DNA from: an uncultured Bacteroidia bacterium
GTDB taxonomy: Bacteria; Bacteroidota; Bacteroidia; Bacteroidales; F082
Assembly: GCA_902800965.1 (NCBI GenBank)
Contig: CADCGK010000003.1
Span: 62,001-126,000 of the forward strand
Length of the DNA stretch: 64,000 bases
Direction: 5' to 3'
This document shows, one piece after another, positions 36,471 to 44,358 of the stretch. A model generated the notes under the pieces. That model did not search any database, was not told the origin of the DNA, and saw nothing but the letters and a program-made list of their open reading frames with translations. Each line of letters begins with the position of its first letter. The stretch's first letter is position 1. The translations under genes were made by a program, and so were the position numbers.

Positions 36471-37298
36471 CTAAATCGAAACCTCTCCCTTAATCGCCGG
36501 CCATGGATCGTAGTTCTCCAATTTAAAATCTTCATATTTAAACTCAAATATGTCTTTCACTTCAGGGTTGATTCTCATTGTGGGTAAGGGCCTGGGAGTC
36601 CTCTGCAGCTGGGTTTTCACCTGCTCGATGAGGTTGTTGTAGATGTGCACGTCGCCGAAGGTATGGACGAATTCTCCAGGCTGGAGGTCGCACACCTGGG
36701 CCATCATCATGGTCAGCAGGGCGTAGGAGGCGATGTTGAACGGCACCCCTAGGAACACGTCGGCGCTGCGTTGGTAGAGCTGGCAGGAGAGTTTGCCGTT
36801 GGCCACATAGAACTGGAAAAACGCATGGCACGGTGGCAATGCGGCTTTTCCGGCAGCGACGTTGGCGGCGAAGTCCTTTTCATGTTCGTCAGGCAATACG
36901 CTGGGATTCCATGCTGTCACGATATGGCGGCGGCTGTTGGGGTTCTCCTTGATGCTCTTCACCACCTCGGCGATCTGGTCGATGCCCTCGTTGTTCCAGT
37001 TACGCCACTGGGCGCCATACACTGGACCGAGGTCGCCGTTGGCATCGGCCCACTCATCCCAAATCGACACCTTGTTGTCGTGTAGATACTTGATGTTGGT
37101 GTCGCCACTCAACAGCCATAGCAGTTCGTGGATGATGGACTTCAGGTGGGTCTTTTTGGTGGTCACCAAAGGGAAGCCTTCCGAGAGGTCAAACCGCATC
37201 TGGTAGCCGAACACGCTGATGGTGCCAGTGCCTGTGCGGTCGCCCTTTTGGATGCCGTGGTCGAGGATGTATTGAAGTAAGTCCAGATATTGTTTCAT
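36471..37298 (-). CDS. thyA: Thymidylate synthase
   Basis: This enzyme of about 275 residues methylates dUMP to dTMP with methylene-tetrahydrofolate. Motifs are complete: the phosphate-binding arginine loop [13 protein letters not shown] near 19-31, [45 protein letters not shown], the catalytic cysteine [11 protein letters not shown] near 160, [18 protein letters not shown] and the C-terminal [11 protein letters not shown]. The length of about 275 is normal for the bacterial form. Folate recycling by the downstream folA completes the cycle. Upstream are a short GTGAGGAGTGAGGAG repeat and the nucleoside transporter gene, giving a small nucleotide-metabolism neighbourhood. Confidence 0.96.
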   Translation of the reverse strand: MKQYLDLLQYILDHGIQKGDRTGTGTISVFGYQMRFDLSEGFPLVTTKKTHLKSIIHELLWLLSGDTNIKYLHDNKVSIWDEWADANGDLGPVYGAQWRNWNNEGIDQIAEVVKSIKENPNSRRHIVTAWNPSVLPDEHEKDFAANVAAGKAALPPCHAFFQFYVANGKLSCQLYQRSADVFLGVPFNIASYALLTMMMAQVCDLQPGEFVHTFGDVHIYNNLIEQVKTQLQRTPRPLPTMRINPEVKDIFEFKYEDFKLENYDPWPAIKGEVSI

Positions 37299-37300
37299 AA

Positions 37301-37318
37301 TAGTGAGGAGTGAGGAGA
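37301..37318. repeat. TAGTGAGGAGTGAGGAG repeat copy
   Basis: The spacer upstream of thyA holds one half-copy of the repeat that forms the terminal inverted repeats at 44161-44357. Confidence 0.6.
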
Positions 37319-37356
37319 AATACCCCGTTAGGGGTTAAAGCTCGGTAGCAGAGCGG

Positions 37357-38637
37357 TTAGGCCTTTTCGGGGGTGTGTTTGTATTTGAACAAGAAGGCGA
37401 ACAGGATGCCGACGACCAGGGCGAAGGCAGCGAACACATACCAGGCGGTGGACCAGCCACCCATCACGTTGAAGCTCGGGTCGGTAGAGGCGGGGTTGAA
37501 CACGAAATGGTTCACCACTGCCTGTGCGCAGAACGAGCCGATGGTGGCACCCAAGCCGTTGGTCATCATCATGAACACGCCTTGTGCGCTCGAGCGGATG
37601 CTCTCGTTGGTGTTTTGCTCCACGAAGAGTGAGCCGCTGATGTTGAAGAAGTCGAAGGCCACGCCGTAAACGATCATGGAGAGGATCAACAGCACCAGAC
37701 CGAATCCGGTGGGGTTGCCTGCGCCGAGGAAGAAGAAGCGGAGCGCCCAAGCCACAAAGGCGATGAGCATCACCTTCTTGATGCCGAATCTCTTGAGGAA
37801 GAAAGGAATCAACAAGATACACAGCGTCTCAGAGACCTGCGAGATGGAGGAGAGGAACACGTTGTTCTTCACGGCAAAGGCGTTGGCGTATTGTGGATCG
37901 GCACCGAAAGCATCGAGGAATGGGGTGGCGAAGCCGTTCGTCACCTGCAGGCACATGCCCAGCAGGAATGAGAAGATGAAGAACACGCACATCTTGCCGT
38001 CCTTGAACAGCGAGAAGGCGCGCAGACCGAAGGTATCCACGAACGACGAGCCTTTGGCGGTCTTGTTGACTGGGCAGTTGGGCAGTGTGAAGGCATAGAA
38101 GCCGAGGATGATACCCCAGGCGGCCGACACGAACAGCTGCATGTAGTTGTCCTTAAACCCAGTGAAGTTCACGATCCACATGGAGAGGATGAAGCCGATG
38201 GTGCCGAACACACGGATAGGAGGGAAGGCCTTCACCGTGTCGAGGCCCGCTTGTGTCAAGGCGTTATATGAAACGGAGTTGCCCAAGGCGATGGTTGGCA
38301 TAAAGAAGGCCACGCTTAGCGCATACCAGGGGAAGATCTGTCCGAAGGTGACGTCGTTGCCGTATTTATAGCCCATGTAACCCGCCAGCGCCATGAAGAT
38401 AGCGGCCAGGAAATGGCAGATGCCCAGCATCTTTTGGGCCGGCACCCAGCGGTCGGCAATGATGCCGATGAGGGTGGGCATAAACAGTGACACAATGCCT
38501 TGGATGGCGAAAAACTTTCCGATGTGGGCGCCCATGCCGATACGGCCAAGATAAATGCCCAACGAGCAGAGATAAGCTCCCCATACAGCAAAGATGAGGA
38601 AGTTCATCACAATCAGTCTGAATTTGATACCTTTCAT
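37357..38637 (-). CDS. MFS nucleoside:H+ symporter-like transporter (NupG/XapB family)
   Basis: This 426-residue major-facilitator protein has 12 hydrophobic segments. The N-terminus (KFRLIVMNFLIFAVWGAYLCSLGIYL) and the first loop (LFMPTLIGIIADRWVPAQKMLG) are characteristic of the nucleoside:H+ symporter branch. It also has RVFGTIGFILSMWIVNFTG and the C-terminal half start FFIFSFLLGMCLQVTNGFATPFLD. It would import nucleosides with protons at the inner membrane. The context next to thyA and folA and the presence of upp elsewhere in the window support a role in nucleoside salvage. The GAAGACAGAATTAAGAAGG-type sequence at 38650-38675 lies just upstream. Confidence 0.88.
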   Translation of the reverse strand: MKGIKFRLIVMNFLIFAVWGAYLCSLGIYLGRIGMGAHIGKFFAIQGIVSLFMPTLIGIIADRWVPAQKMLGICHFLAAIFMALAGYMGYKYGNDVTFGQIFPWYALSVAFFMPTIALGNSVSYNALTQAGLDTVKAFPPIRVFGTIGFILSMWIVNFTGFKDNYMQLFVSAAWGIILGFYAFTLPNCPVNKTAKGSSFVDTFGLRAFSLFKDGKMCVFFIFSFLLGMCLQVTNGFATPFLDAFGADPQYANAFAVKNNVFLSSISQVSETLCILLIPFFLKRFGIKKVMLIAFVAWALRFFFLGAGNPTGFGLVLLILSMIVYGVAFDFFNISGSLFVEQNTNESIRSSAQGVFMMMTNGLGATIGSFCAQAVVNHFVFNPASTDPSFNVMGGWSTAWYVFAAFALVVGILFAFLFKYKHTPEKA

Positions 38638-38676
38638 ATTTTTGAGAATTTAGAAGACAGAATTAAGAAGGAAGAA

Positions 38677-39264
38677 TTACATTTTACCATTAATCAAATC
38701 GCGGAGCTCGGCGGCTTTTTCGTAGTTTTCCTCTTCGATGGCTATCTGGAGCAACTTCTTCAACTGATCGACACTGAGGTTGTCAAAGTTGTTCAGGTTG
38801 TCTTCGAACACCTCCTCTGGTTCAGTTGGGACCGTCGTATCGGTGTTTTCGATTTCCTCCATCTCGATGCCTGCCTCGTTCATCACGTTCTCGTAAGCGG
38901 AGATAGGGCAGTTGAACCTGACCGCCAAAGCGATGGCGTCTGACGGCCTGGCATCGATCATGGTGATGTCGTCGCCTTGTTTGCAGACGAGCATGGCATA
39001 AAACACACCTTCCAGGAAGCGGGTGATGACTACCTCCATCAGGTCCACGCCATAGTTTCCCGCGAACTTCTTGAAAAGGTCATGGGTGAGGGGACGCGAT
39101 GGCTGGTTGCCTTCTAGGCCCAAGGCGATGGCTTGTGCTTCGCCGCCGCCGATGACGATGGGCAGACGCCGCATGGAGTGCTTGTCGCCAAGAATCAAGA
39201 CGTAAGCCCCGCTAGAGGACTGGCTGTATAATAGCTCTTTGATTTCTAATGTGATCTTGTTCAT
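38677..39264 (-). CDS. Bifunctional nuclease family (DUF151) protein with UVR motif
   Basis: This protein of about 195 residues starts at ATG 39264; the ORF extends 32 codons further, but those do not fit the family. The DUF151/bifunctional nuclease domain (about 1-130) has LPIVIGGGEAQAIAL, RPLTHDLFKKF and the conserved IDARPSDAIALAVRF. An acidic linker (EEIENTDTTVPTEPEEVFED) joins it to a C-terminal UvrB/UvrC-type motif (about 160-192, LKKLLQIAIEEENYEKAAELRDLI). Homologues in plants were reported to have nuclease activity; the bacterial role is uncertain. The UVR motif suggests binding to a protein partner such as Clp or UvrA systems (inference). Confidence 0.88.
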   Translation of the reverse strand: MNKITLEIKELLYSQSSSGAYVLILGDKHSMRRLPIVIGGGEAQAIALGLEGNQPSRPLTHDLFKKFAGNYGVDLMEVVITRFLEGVFYAMLVCKQGDDITMIDARPSDAIALAVRFNCPISAYENVMNEAGIEMEEIENTDTTVPTEPEEVFEDNLNNFDNLSVDQLKKLLQIAIEEENYEKAAELRDLINGKM

Positions 39265-39399
39265 TTTCAATGCAATGGCAAAGAATAAAACCTTCTTCCC
39301 TTCAAAGGACAAAAGTAGATACATTTCCCGAGATTTCCAAGAAAAAACTGGAATGGGCAATTTTTTTAAAAAATGTTTTTAATTTATAGGAATACTCCC

Positions 39400-39407
39400 T
39401 ACCTTTG
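39400..39407 (+). promoter_or_regulatory. Candidate hppA -7 box
   Basis: TACCTTTG fits the TAnnTTTG consensus, 55 bp upstream of the hppA ATG. The 198-bp spacer between the divergent DUF151 and hppA genes holds no gene; a T/A-rich tract at 39361-39383 sits at the -33 position. Confidence 0.5.
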
Positions 39408-39462
39408 CATGCTTTAAATGATGAAAATTGATAAATCTTAAATCTTTAAATTACTAGTATTT

Positions 39463-41709
39463 ATGAGTCTATCTATCGTTTATTGGGTGTTAGCTGCCTC
39501 TATTTTGGCGCTGGCATTTGCTTTCTTCTTCTACAAGTCGATGATGAAGGAAGAGGAAGGCACCGATTTAATGAAGAAGATTGCAGCGCACGTCCGTAAA
39601 GGCGCTATGGCTTACCTGAAGCAACAGTACAAGGTGGTCATCATCGTCTTTATCGTGCTGGCGATCATTTTCTTCGTCATGAGTCTGTTCCATTTGCAGA
39701 ACGGCATCGTTTGGTTTGCCTTCTTGACGGGTGGTTTCTTCTCTGGCTTGGCGGGCTTCTTCGGCATGAAGACGGCCACCTACGCTTCAGCCCGTACGGC
39801 CAATGCGGCTCGTAGAAACCTGAACAGTGGTCTGAAGGTCGCTTTCCGTTCCGGTGCTGTGATGGGTCTCGTCGTCGTGGGTCTTGCCCTGCTCGACGTG
39901 TCCGTGTGGTTCCTGGTCCTGAAAGGCACCAAGCTCCTTGAGATGGTGGGCGCTCAGGCCGACCTCGTGACGATCACCACCACCATGCTGACCTTCGGTA
40001 TGGGTGCCTCCACGCAGGCTCTGTTTGCCCGTGTGGGTGGCGGTATCTACACCAAGGCTGCTGACGTGGGCGCTGACCTCGTCGGTAAGACCGAGTACAA
40101 CATCCCTGAGGATGACCCGCGTAACCCTGCCACCATCGCCGATAACGTCGGTGACAACGTCGGTGACGTTGCCGGTATGGGCGCTGACCTCTATGAGTCC
40201 TACGCTGGTTCTATCCTGGCTACCATGGCTTTGGGTGCCTCTGCCTTTGCCACAGCCGCTACACAAAGCGCTGCCGGTGAGGCCATGCAGCTGAAAGCCG
40301 TGTTCGCCCCGATGCTGATCGCTGCTGCTGGCGTGCTCCTTTCATTAATAGGTATCTTCCTGGTCCGCACCAAAGAGAACGCTGGCATGAAACAGCTGCT
40401 GGGCGCTCTGAGCCGTGGCACCAATACCGCTGCCGTCCTGATTGCCGCTGCTACTTTCGGCATCATGTATTTCCTCTTTGGAAAAGAGACTGGCGACTAT
40501 GCCAACATGTGGTGGCAAACATCACTCTCCGTGGTCGTTGGACTGCTGGCTGGTGTGATCATCGGAAAGGCTACTGAATACTACACTTCTCAAAGCTACA
40601 AGCCCACCCAGAAGGTGGCTGAGAGCTCCAAGACAGGTCCCGCTACCGTGATCATCTCCGGTCTGGGTCTGGGTATGCTCTCTACCGCCATCCCGGTCAT
40701 CACCGTGGGTGTGGCTATCGTGCTTGCTTACCTCTGCGCCAATGGCTTCCATATCGAATTCACCGCTGTCAACCTCTCAAGAGGTCTTTACGGTATCGGT
40801 ATCGCCGCTGTGGGTATGCTTTCCACACTGGGTATCACCCTGGCTACTGACGCTTACGGTCCTATTGCCGACAACGCTGGCGGTAATGCCGAGATGAGCG
40901 GCCTCGATCCTGAGGTCCGTAAACGTACTGACGCTCTCGACGCTCTTGGCAACACCACCGCTGCTACCGGTAAAGGTTTCGCCATCGGTTCCGCCGCTTT
41001 GACGGCTCTCGCTCTGCTGGCTTCCTACGTCGAAGAGATCAAGATCGCCTTGCTGCGTGTCGGTGAGGCAACGTTGGATCTTGGTGAAAGAGTGGTCAAC
41101 ACGGCTCAAGCTTCGTTGATCGACTTCATGGAGTTCTACCAAGTGAACCTGATGAACCCCGTCGTTCTGGTGGGTATCTTCATCGGCGCCATGATGGCCT
41201 TCGTGTTCTGCGGTATGACGATGAACGCTGTGGGTCGCGCCGCCCAGAAGATGGTTGAAGAGGTACGCCGTCAGTTCAGCACCATCAAGGGTATCCTTGA
41301 AGGCCATGCCGAACCCGACTACGAGCGTTGCGTTGCCATCTCCACCAAGGGCGCTCAGCATGAGATGCTGGTTCCTTCGATCTTGGCAATCCTCGTCCCG
41401 ATCCTCACCGGTCTGATCCTCGGTGTTCCTGGTGTCCTCGGTCTGTTGATCGGCGGTCTTGCCACCGGCTTTGTGCTGGCTGTCTTCATGGCCAACTCAG
41501 GCGGTGCTTGGGACAATGCCAAGAAGTATGTCGAAGAAGGTAACTTCGGCGGCAAAGGCTCTGACAACCACAAGGCTACCGTCGTTGGCGACACCGTCGG
41601 TGACCCGTTCAAAGACACGTCAGGTCCTTCGCTGAACATCCTCATCAAGCTGATGAGCATGGTGAGCATCGTGATGGCCGGTCTTACGGTTACCTGCCAT
41701 CTGCTGTAA
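39463..41709 (+). CDS. hppA: Membrane-bound ion-translocating pyrophosphatase (K+-dependent type)
   Basis: This 748-residue integral protein has about 16 transmembrane segments. It couples hydrolysis of pyrophosphate to H+ or Na+ export. Substrate-binding signatures are intact: [20 protein letters not shown] near 189-208, [30 protein letters not shown] near 215-245, [20 protein letters not shown] near 465 and the C-terminal [19 protein letters not shown]. In [10 protein letters not shown] (near 504) the alanine after TT is the residue associated with K+-dependent enzymes; K+-independent ones have lysine there. Whether it pumps Na+ or H+ is not decidable by eye. The codon third positions are unusually G/C-rich and uniform, typical of a highly expressed gene. 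Confidence 0.95.
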   Translation: MSLSIVYWVLAASILALAFAFFFYKSMMKEEEGTDLMKKIAAHVRKGAMAYLKQQYKVVIIVFIVLAIIFFVMSLFHLQNGIVWFAFLTGGFFSGLAGFFGMKTATYASARTANAARRNLNSGLKVAFRSGAVMGLVVVGLALLDVSVWFLVLKGTKLLEMVGAQADLVTITTTMLTFGMGASTQALFARVGGGIYTKAADVGADLVGKTEYNIPEDDPRNPATIADNVGDNVGDVAGMGADLYESYAGSILATMALGASAFATAATQSAAGEAMQLKAVFAPMLIAAAGVLLSLIGIFLVRTKENAGMKQLLGALSRGTNTAAVLIAAATFGIMYFLFGKETGDYANMWWQTSLSVVVGLLAGVIIGKATEYYTSQSYKPTQKVAESSKTGPATVIISGLGLGMLSTAIPVITVGVAIVLAYLCANGFHIEFTAVNLSRGLYGIGIAAVGMLSTLGITLATDAYGPIADNAGGNAEMSGLDPEVRKRTDALDALGNTTAATGKGFAIGSAALTALALLASYVEEIKIALLRVGEATLDLGERVVNTAQASLIDFMEFYQVNLMNPVVLVGIFIGAMMAFVFCGMTMNAVGRAAQKMVEEVRRQFSTIKGILEGHAEPDYERCVAISTKGAQHEMLVPSILAILVPILTGLILGVPGVLGLLIGGLATGFVLAVFMANSGGAWDNAKKYVEEGNFGGKGSDNHKATVVGDTVGDPFKDTSGPSLNILIKLMSMVSIVMAGLTVTCHLL

Positions 41710-41748
41710 CGCTATTGACGCCTTGCGTTATTGCAAGGTATATAGCCA

Positions 41749-41862
41749 CGCTTCGCGTCATTGCGAGGCCTTGGGCCGAAGCAATCCAACCTGAATGATC
41801 AAAGCTATTACGTGTCAGGTTAGATTGCTTCGGTCGTTCCTCCCTCGCAATGACGCAAAGCG
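41749..41862. repeat. Palindromic REP/MITE-like element
   Basis: This 114-bp imperfect palindrome has arms 41749-41794 and 41815-41862 (about 46 bp each) and a 20-bp loop. Arm landmarks are CGCTTCGCGTCATTGCGAGG and GAAGCAATCCAACCTGA, mirrored as TCAGGTTAGATTGCTTCGG and CCTCGCAATGACGCAAAGCG. A degenerate half-copy (CCTTGCGTTATTGCAAGG) precedes it at 41721-41738. The motif CGTCATTGCGAGG...GAAGCAATCC resembles repeats seen in many bacterial genomes. It could fold as a long RNA hairpin after hppA. Confidence 0.8.
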
Positions 41863-41906
41863 AATACCTCAACTTTCACCTCTAACCTCTAACCTTTCAC
41901 CTCCCA

Positions 41907-44174
41907 ATGGACTCCCTACCCGCATTATTCTCCGACCTAGCATTGATTCTCGTTACCGCAGGCGTGACCACCGTTATTTTTAAATGGTTGAAACAACCGG
42001 TCGTGCTGGGCTACATCATCGCTGGCTTCTTGATTGGCCCCAATTTCGAATGGTTCCCGGTCATCAACGACCACACCAGTGTGGAGACTTGGAGCGAGAT
42101 CGGCATGGTGTTCATGCTGTTCGGTATCGGACTGGAATTCAGTTTCAAGAAGCTAAAGAAGGTAGGAGGGACGGTGGGCATCACCGCTTTGACCGAGCTG
42201 GTGACGATGTGCCTGGTGGGTTTCGTGCTGGGAAAGATCCTGGGATGGTCGCAGATGGACTGCATCTTCCTGGGTGCCATGCTCTCCATCTCATCCACGA
42301 CGATCATCGCCAAGGCTTTCGAGGACATGAAGCTATACCGCGAGAAGTTCAGTGGCAATGTCATCGGTGAGTTGGTGGTGGAAGACCTGGAGGCCGTTTT
42401 GCTCATGGTCATCCTTTCCACCTTGGCGGTGAGCAAGACATTTGACGGCATGCAGCTGCTTTACAGCATGCTCAAGTTGGGATTCTTCTTGCTGATTTGG
42501 TTCATCGGAGGCATCTTCCTGGTGCCCACGGTACTGCGTTGGTCCAGGAAATTCATGTCGGAGGAGACGCTGACGGTGTTTGCCGTTGGCCTTTGCTTCC
42601 TCATGGTTGTGCTGGCCAACCTCGCCGGATTCTCTTCCGCTTTAGGCGCTTTCATCATGGGTTCCATCTTGGCTGAGACGCTTGAGGCGGAGATGATCCA
42701 TAAGCTGACCACGCCTATCAAAAACCTCTTTGGAGCCGTTTTCTTCGTCTCCGTGGGTATGATGGTGGATCCTCAGATTTTGGTCAATTATTGGTGGCAG
42801 ATTCTGGTCATCACCATCGTGTTGCTCATCTTCAAACCGTTGAGCAATGTGGTGGGTCGCTTGATCGCCGGTTTGGGCTTGAAACAAGCCGTCCAAGGCG
42901 GTTTCTGCTTCAGCCAGATCGGTGAGTTCTCCTTCATCATCGCTACGTTGGGTCTTAGCTATGGAGTCATCGACGAGTTCCTGTATCCCATCATTGTCTC
43001 GGTTTCCATCATCACCACTTTCCTCACGCCTTACGCCATCAAGGCGGCGCTTCCGACCTATCGTTGGCTTAGCGGTCGCATTCCCCATCAGTGGTTGAGC
43101 CATCTTGAAAACAAGGATAGCGGCATCAAGGTGAAGAGCGGCCAAAAGGTGAGTATGGCCAGTTTCATGGGACGTCAGTTCAAGCATATCATCATCTATG
43201 TCGCCATCGTGATTGCGGTGTTGTTCCTCTGTTTCTGGGGCGGTTCCGTCATCATGGACTATGTGCCGGGTATTTGGGGCAATGCCATCAGCGCTGCCAT
43301 TACGCTGGTGCTGGTTTCGCCATTCCTTTGGGCGATCGGATTCAGGCACACTTTGGTGAAGACCACGCAGAAGCTGATGGAAAACAGTCGATTCAACAAG
43401 ACTACGATACTGTCGATCTTCATCATCCGTTTCATCATCGTGTGGGTGGTCGCCACCTCAGTGATGCGTCATTACTTCGATGCCAATTTCTGGTCGCATC
43501 TTGGCATTGGAGCGCCGTATTACCGTATGATCAATATCGGAATGGCCTTGGTCTTTACCATCCTGCTCCGTGTGTTGAGTCCCGCGATGAAGTTCCACAA
43601 GCGTATTGAAGAGCGCTTTACAGAGAACCTTAACAAGCGGCAGTCGTCGCAGGTGTTTGCCATCCCAGAGATCCTGCAAGAGAACTGCCATTTGCAGAAG
43701 ATGACCCTCAGCCCCGATAGCGTCTATGCCGGCAAGCTGATCAAGGAGACCGATTTCCGCGACAATTACAATGTGAGCGTGGTCAGCGTGGAACGCGGCA
43801 AGCAACTTTTCGAGTTGCCCAAGTCCGACTTCCAGTTGTATCCTTTTGATAAGATCACTTTTGTGGGCCATGAGGACCATCTCCGTCTGCTGTTGGGCAG
43901 GGTGGAGGCCTTCGACGATGCCTTGATCCAGGAGCATGAGGAGAGCGATGTGGATATGTATAAGGTCGAGGTGCTGCCCGACAGTCCTTTTGTCGGTGTC
44001 GCCTTGATGGATTCAGGCTTGTCCGATAAATATGAGGCCATGATCATCGCCATCGAGCGTGAAGGTCAGTTTATCTTGAACCCTTCTGCCAAGATCAAGT
44101 TCCAGCCCTACGATTTGGTTTGGTTCGTAGCCCAAAAATCCAAAGCAGAAATCTTAATTAATAGTGAGGAGTGA
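41907..44174 (+). CDS. KefB-type cation:proton antiporter with TrkA-C domains
   Basis: This 755-residue monovalent cation:proton antiporter (CPA2) has an N-terminal membrane domain (about 1-395, 12 helices). It has GYIIAGFLIGPN, the IGMVFMLFGIGLEFSFKKL motif, SISSTTIIAKAF and the acidic ion-site motif GELVVEDLEAVLLM near 150-163 (E-D present). A further hydrophobic region (about 425-560) is followed by two RCK-C/TrkA-C-like regulatory modules. These lie near 595-660 (LSPDSVYAGKLIKETDFRDNY) and 685-752 (VLPDSPFVGVALMDSGLSDKY). It probably exchanges K+ or Na+ for H+ under ligand control. It is not closely related to the two antiporters at 3620-6415. Its stop lies inside the left inverted repeat of the 197-bp element. 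Confidence 0.9.
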   Translation: MDSLPALFSDLALILVTAGVTTVIFKWLKQPVVLGYIIAGFLIGPNFEWFPVINDHTSVETWSEIGMVFMLFGIGLEFSFKKLKKVGGTVGITALTELVTMCLVGFVLGKILGWSQMDCIFLGAMLSISSTTIIAKAFEDMKLYREKFSGNVIGELVVEDLEAVLLMVILSTLAVSKTFDGMQLLYSMLKLGFFLLIWFIGGIFLVPTVLRWSRKFMSEETLTVFAVGLCFLMVVLANLAGFSSALGAFIMGSILAETLEAEMIHKLTTPIKNLFGAVFFVSVGMMVDPQILVNYWWQILVITIVLLIFKPLSNVVGRLIAGLGLKQAVQGGFCFSQIGEFSFIIATLGLSYGVIDEFLYPIIVSVSIITTFLTPYAIKAALPTYRWLSGRIPHQWLSHLENKDSGIKVKSGQKVSMASFMGRQFKHIIIYVAIVIAVLFLCFWGGSVIMDYVPGIWGNAISAAITLVLVSPFLWAIGFRHTLVKTTQKLMENSRFNKTTILSIFIIRFIIVWVVATSVMRHYFDANFWSHLGIGAPYYRMINIGMALVFTILLRVLSPAMKFHKRIEERFTENLNKRQSSQVFAIPEILQENCHLQKMTLSPDSVYAGKLIKETDFRDNYNVSVVSVERGKQLFELPKSDFQLYPFDKITFVGHEDHLRLLLGRVEAFDDALIQEHEESDVDMYKVEVLPDSPFVGVALMDSGLSDKYEAMIIAIEREGQFILNPSAKIKFQPYDLVWFVAQKSKAEILINSEE

Positions 44175-44357
44175 GGAGTTAGGAGTGAGGAGTACCAATA
44201 AAGAAACAAAAAGAGTTATGGGGGAGAAGGGAACAGTAAAAGATAAAAGCAGATTGTTTGCTATCGACATAATCAATCTATATAAGAGGCTTTCTGAGAG
44301 TAAAAAAGAATATGTGCTCTCGAAACTCCTCACTCCTCACTCCTAACTCCTCACTAT
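44161..44357. mobile_element. 197-bp MITE-like element with 33-bp terminal inverted repeats
   Basis: The left end (44161-44193, starting ATAGTGAGGAGTGAGG) and the right end (44325-44357, ending CTAACTCCTCACTAT) are inverted repeats differing at 2 of 33 positions. The interior encodes a fragment of a four-helix-bundle protein. The element sits between the KefB-like stop and the topB ATG. The same GAGGAGTGAG unit occurs at 19955-19988 and 37301-37318. No transposase is inside and no target duplication is obvious, so mobility is inferred only from the structure. Confidence 0.6.
44218..44346 (+). pseudogene. Four-helix-bundle (S23/IVS-type) protein fragment
   Basis: From the ATG at 44218 the frame reads MGEKGTVKDKSRLFAIDIIN then LYKRLSESKKEYVLSK. 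This looks like the first helix of the four-helix-bundle family related to 23S rRNA intervening-sequence proteins (typical K-S-x-x-F-A-x-x-I-x-x-L-Y ... E-Y-V-L-S-K-Q). In complete members LLRSGTSIGAN normally follows; here the frame runs into the right inverted repeat (LLTPHS) and stops. It is about 43 codons against about 115-125 in complete genes, so it is a truncated remnant. Confidence 0.6.
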
Positions 44358-44358
44358 C

